Positions 62,195-64,000 of a stretch of DNA of 64,000 nt are shown piece by piece. Position 1 is the stretch's first letter; each line of letters begins with the position of its first letter. A model generated the notes under the pieces. It did no database searches. It saw nothing but the letters and a program-made list of their open reading frames with translations, and was not told where the DNA came from. The translations under genes and the position numbers were made by a program. The DNA is from Occallatibacter riparius (GTDB lineage: Bacteria; Acidobacteriota; Terriglobia; Terriglobales; Acidobacteriaceae): assembly GCF_025264625.1 (NCBI RefSeq), contig NZ_CP093313.1, forward strand, positions 4,092,001-4,156,000. The letters are read 5' to 3'.

Positions 62195-63712
62195 ATGCCG
62201 AAATCAGGCTTGTCGCGCCGCGACATTCTCAAATTTGGAGCCGCCGCAGGCGCGGGCTCGCTGGCAGGATCGTTTCTGAGCGGGTGCAGCGCCGCAAACA
62301 AGGTTGCGGGTGCACTCTCCGGCTGCGCCAAGGTCACCGACATCGATCACGTGGTCATCCTTATCCAGGAGAACCGATCGTTCGATCACTATTTCGGCAG
62401 CTACAAGGGCGTCAAAGGTTTCAACGAGCAGAGCGCCGCGTTCAATCAGCCCTATTCCGGCAACACTTCCAATGCCCCCGTCGGCGTGCTGCTGCCCTTT
62501 CATCTCGACATCACCAAGACCAACGCAGCGTGCACGCACGACATCAGCCACGACTGGGTTCCGCAGCACAAGAGCTGGAACAACGGTGCTCAGGACGGCT
62601 TCGTTAGCTCGCGTTTGTCCATCAACTCGACCGATGCCGTGATGACGATGGGCTATTACACGCGCGCCGATCTGCCCTACTATTACGCAGCGGCCGATGC
62701 CTTCACGCTCTGCGATAACTTCTTCTGCCCAGTCATGGGCCCCAGCGATCCAAACCGGCTCTACAGCATGGCTGCCTCGCTCGATCCCGATGGCACGCAC
62801 GGAGGCCCGCTTCTCCAGACGCTGGCCTTTGATACCCGCGAGCCCTTTTACGGCAAGATGACGATGACCACCATGCCTGAGCAGTTGAAGGTGCGCGGCA
62901 TCTCGTGGAAGGTCTATCAGACACCGGACCAGTCGATCGCCAACGGCGCGTTCTCTGACAACATCCTCTCGTATTTCAAGAACTATCAGGACACATCATC
63001 GGATCTTTACCACAATGCATTTACGCCACAATTTCCCGCTGATTTCATCTCCGATGCCGCCAAGGGCAATCTGCCTCAGGTCTCGTGGATCCTGGGTTCT
63101 CTGATCGATTCGGATCATCCGCCGGCCCCAGCTACCTTCGGTGAGAACACGCTCTCCTTGATCGTGCAGGCTCTGATGGCGAATCCCGCGGTATGGGCAA
63201 AGACGGTTCTTTTTGCCACCTATGACGAGAACGGCGGGTTCTTCGATCACGTGCCGCCACCCACTGCGCCGCCTGGAACTGCCGGCGAATGGGTCACCGC
63301 TCCAAGCGTGCCCGATCCGAGCGCGTCGGGAGGCATCAACGGGCCCATCGGCCTTGGCTTCCGCGTGCCCACCATGATCATCTCGCCCTTCAGCCGCGGT
63401 GGATTCGTGTCCTCCGACGTCTTCGACCACACGTCGATTTTGCGTTTCCTTGAAACCCGATTTGGGGCCGAGGTGCCCAACCTCTCCGCGTGGCGGCGGC
63501 AGACCGTAGGCGACATGACGAGCGCCTTCAACTTCGCAAAGCCAGACTATTCGATTCCGAAGCTGCCCTCGACCACCGCGGCGCTGCAGAACGAGCTCAC
63601 CGAATGCCTCAACAACCTGGCGGGATTTGAGCCATACACATTGCCTTCGCCGCAGCAGATGCCGGTGCAGGAAGCTGGATCTCCACAGCGGCCGAGCGGC
63701 GCAAGCTGCTAG
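62195..63712 (+). CDS. Tat-exported phosphoesterase (phospholipase C-like)
   Basis: A protein of about 505 residues. The leader SRRDILKFGAAAGAGSLAG is a twin-arginine signal followed by a lipobox-like FLSGC, suggesting a Tat lipoprotein. The alkaline-phosphatase-like domain starts with HVVILIQENRSFDHYFGSY, the metal-site motif of the PlcC/AcpA phosphoesterase family. It continues with FATYDENGGFFDHVPPP and VFDHTSILRFLETRF. Activity on phospholipid versus phosphomonoester is open. The ATG at 62195 opens the Tat leader; a GTG at 62144 is less likely. Confidence 0.9.
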   Translation: MPKSGLSRRDILKFGAAAGAGSLAGSFLSGCSAANKVAGALSGCAKVTDIDHVVILIQENRSFDHYFGSYKGVKGFNEQSAAFNQPYSGNTSNAPVGVLLPFHLDITKTNAACTHDISHDWVPQHKSWNNGAQDGFVSSRLSINSTDAVMTMGYYTRADLPYYYAAADAFTLCDNFFCPVMGPSDPNRLYSMAASLDPDGTHGGPLLQTLAFDTREPFYGKMTMTTMPEQLKVRGISWKVYQTPDQSIANGAFSDNILSYFKNYQDTSSDLYHNAFTPQFPADFISDAAKGNLPQVSWILGSLIDSDHPPAPATFGENTLSLIVQALMANPAVWAKTVLFATYDENGGFFDHVPPPTAPPGTAGEWVTAPSVPDPSASGGINGPIGLGFRVPTMIISPFSRGGFVSSDVFDHTSILRFLETRFGAEVPNLSAWRRQTVGDMTSAFNFAKPDYSIPKLPSTTAALQNELTECLNNLAGFEPYTLPSPQQMPVQEAGSPQRPSGASC

Positions 63713-63775
63713 AGGGCTGGGCGAGCATCGCGCCGGATCGTTCTCCTGTAGAGTGGAGGAAGACACACCTCTACA

Positions 63776-64000
63776 GTGTGCGTTCCGGCGCTGCTTTCGT
63801 TGACCTCCTCCGTCCAATCCGCCCCGCTGGTTCAGATCCTTCGCGACGCCTTCGGTTTTCCAGCTTTTCGCGCTAACCAGGAAGAGGTGTGCCGCGCGGC
63901 CGTAGCAGGTCACGATCTGCTGCTGGTTATGCCGACGGGTTCGGGCAAGTCGCTCTGCTATCAATTGCCGGCACTCGCCCGCGGCGGAACCGCGTTGGTC
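63776..64000 (+). CDS. RecQ-type ATP-dependent DNA helicase (partial, right edge)
   Basis: About 75 codons before the window ends. LRDAFGFPAFRANQEEV is the RecQ motif 0 (Q-motif region), and LLVMPTGSGKSLCYQLPAL is motif I with the Walker A lysine. The subfamily cannot be fixed without the rest. The start is uncertain: GTG 63776 is in frame, with GGAGGA rather far upstream, and TTG 63800 is an alternative. A 7-bp inverted repeat (tgtagag/ctctaca) brackets the ribosome site. Confidence 0.82.
   Translation, partial: MCVPALLSLTSSVQSAPLVQILRDAFGFPAFRANQEEVCRAAVAGHDLLLVMPTGSGKSLCYQLPALARGGTALV

Noticed and set aside
1..64000. tRNA, rRNA, insertion sequences, prophage
   Set aside because: Scanning the intergenic regions showed no tRNA-like cloverleaf, no transposase-like frame with inverted repeats, and no phage genes.

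Overview
The window is about 64 kb of GC-rich chromosomal DNA. I read it as a member of the Acidobacteriota (Acidobacteriaceae/Terriglobales type). The reasons are an Oar-like TonB-dependent receptor with an N-terminal carboxypeptidase-regulatory domain, a VWFA-related secreted protein, a G1 (glutamic) acid peptidase, an H1-like DUF6496 protein, GTP-type PEP carboxykinase, and many small secreted hydrolases. No rRNA, tRNA, CRISPR array, prophage or intact insertion sequence was seen.

Layout. 1-5.6 kb: histidine degradation (partial ftcD on the minus strand, hutU and hutI on the plus strand) with an APC permease. 5.8-14.5 kb: a universal stress protein, gltB-gltD glutamate synthase and pckG. 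14.7-22.3 kb: a UDP-sugar-epimerase-like SDR with a degenerate active site, an ADH/SRPBCC/SDR group, a DUF72 protein, and a two-gene SDR-GH15 glucosidase operon. 22.4-29.9 kb: secreted CocE and class-C serine hydrolases, a remnant of a second CocE gene, YchF, a Tat cupin and rph. 30.3-33.4 kb: an unusual signalling module of soluble histidine kinase, NtrC-type regulator with Asn at the phosphorylation site, and a receiver-like/pseudo-kinase protein. 33.5-46.6 kb: purU, a GH97 glycosidase whose signal peptide is out of frame, MerR and XRE regulators, a VWA protein, a TonB-like protein with an internal duplication, holB, hfq, Sua5-type TsaC, a CYTH protein, a small TonB-domain protein and an H1-like protein. 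46.8-57.4 kb: smc, oxyR, a Sel1-repeat protein and a 1212-aa TonB-dependent receptor. 57.5-64 kb: the LacI regulator divergent to that receptor, a G1 peptidase, a methyltransferase, an M28 peptidase, a Tat phospholipase C-like protein and the start of a RecQ-type helicase.

Regulation visible in the sequence includes a perfect TTGACA-17-TATATT promoter for the TonB receptor with a perfect 20-bp LacI-type palindrome just downstream. A smaller promoter/dyad sits in front of a membrane-protein/XRE pair, and a candidate sigma-54 promoter precedes the kinase/NtrC module.

The most unusual pattern is a set of degenerate tandem arrays with a 7- or 8-bp period in intergenic gaps. The unit sequence differs from locus to locus, but the period is constant. 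One array has six octamers followed directly by four heptamers with no base between them, and another has become the C-terminal codons of oxyR. Two fossil gene fragments (holB 5' end, CocE 3' end) and one apparent frameshift (GH97) show recent decay and rearrangement.
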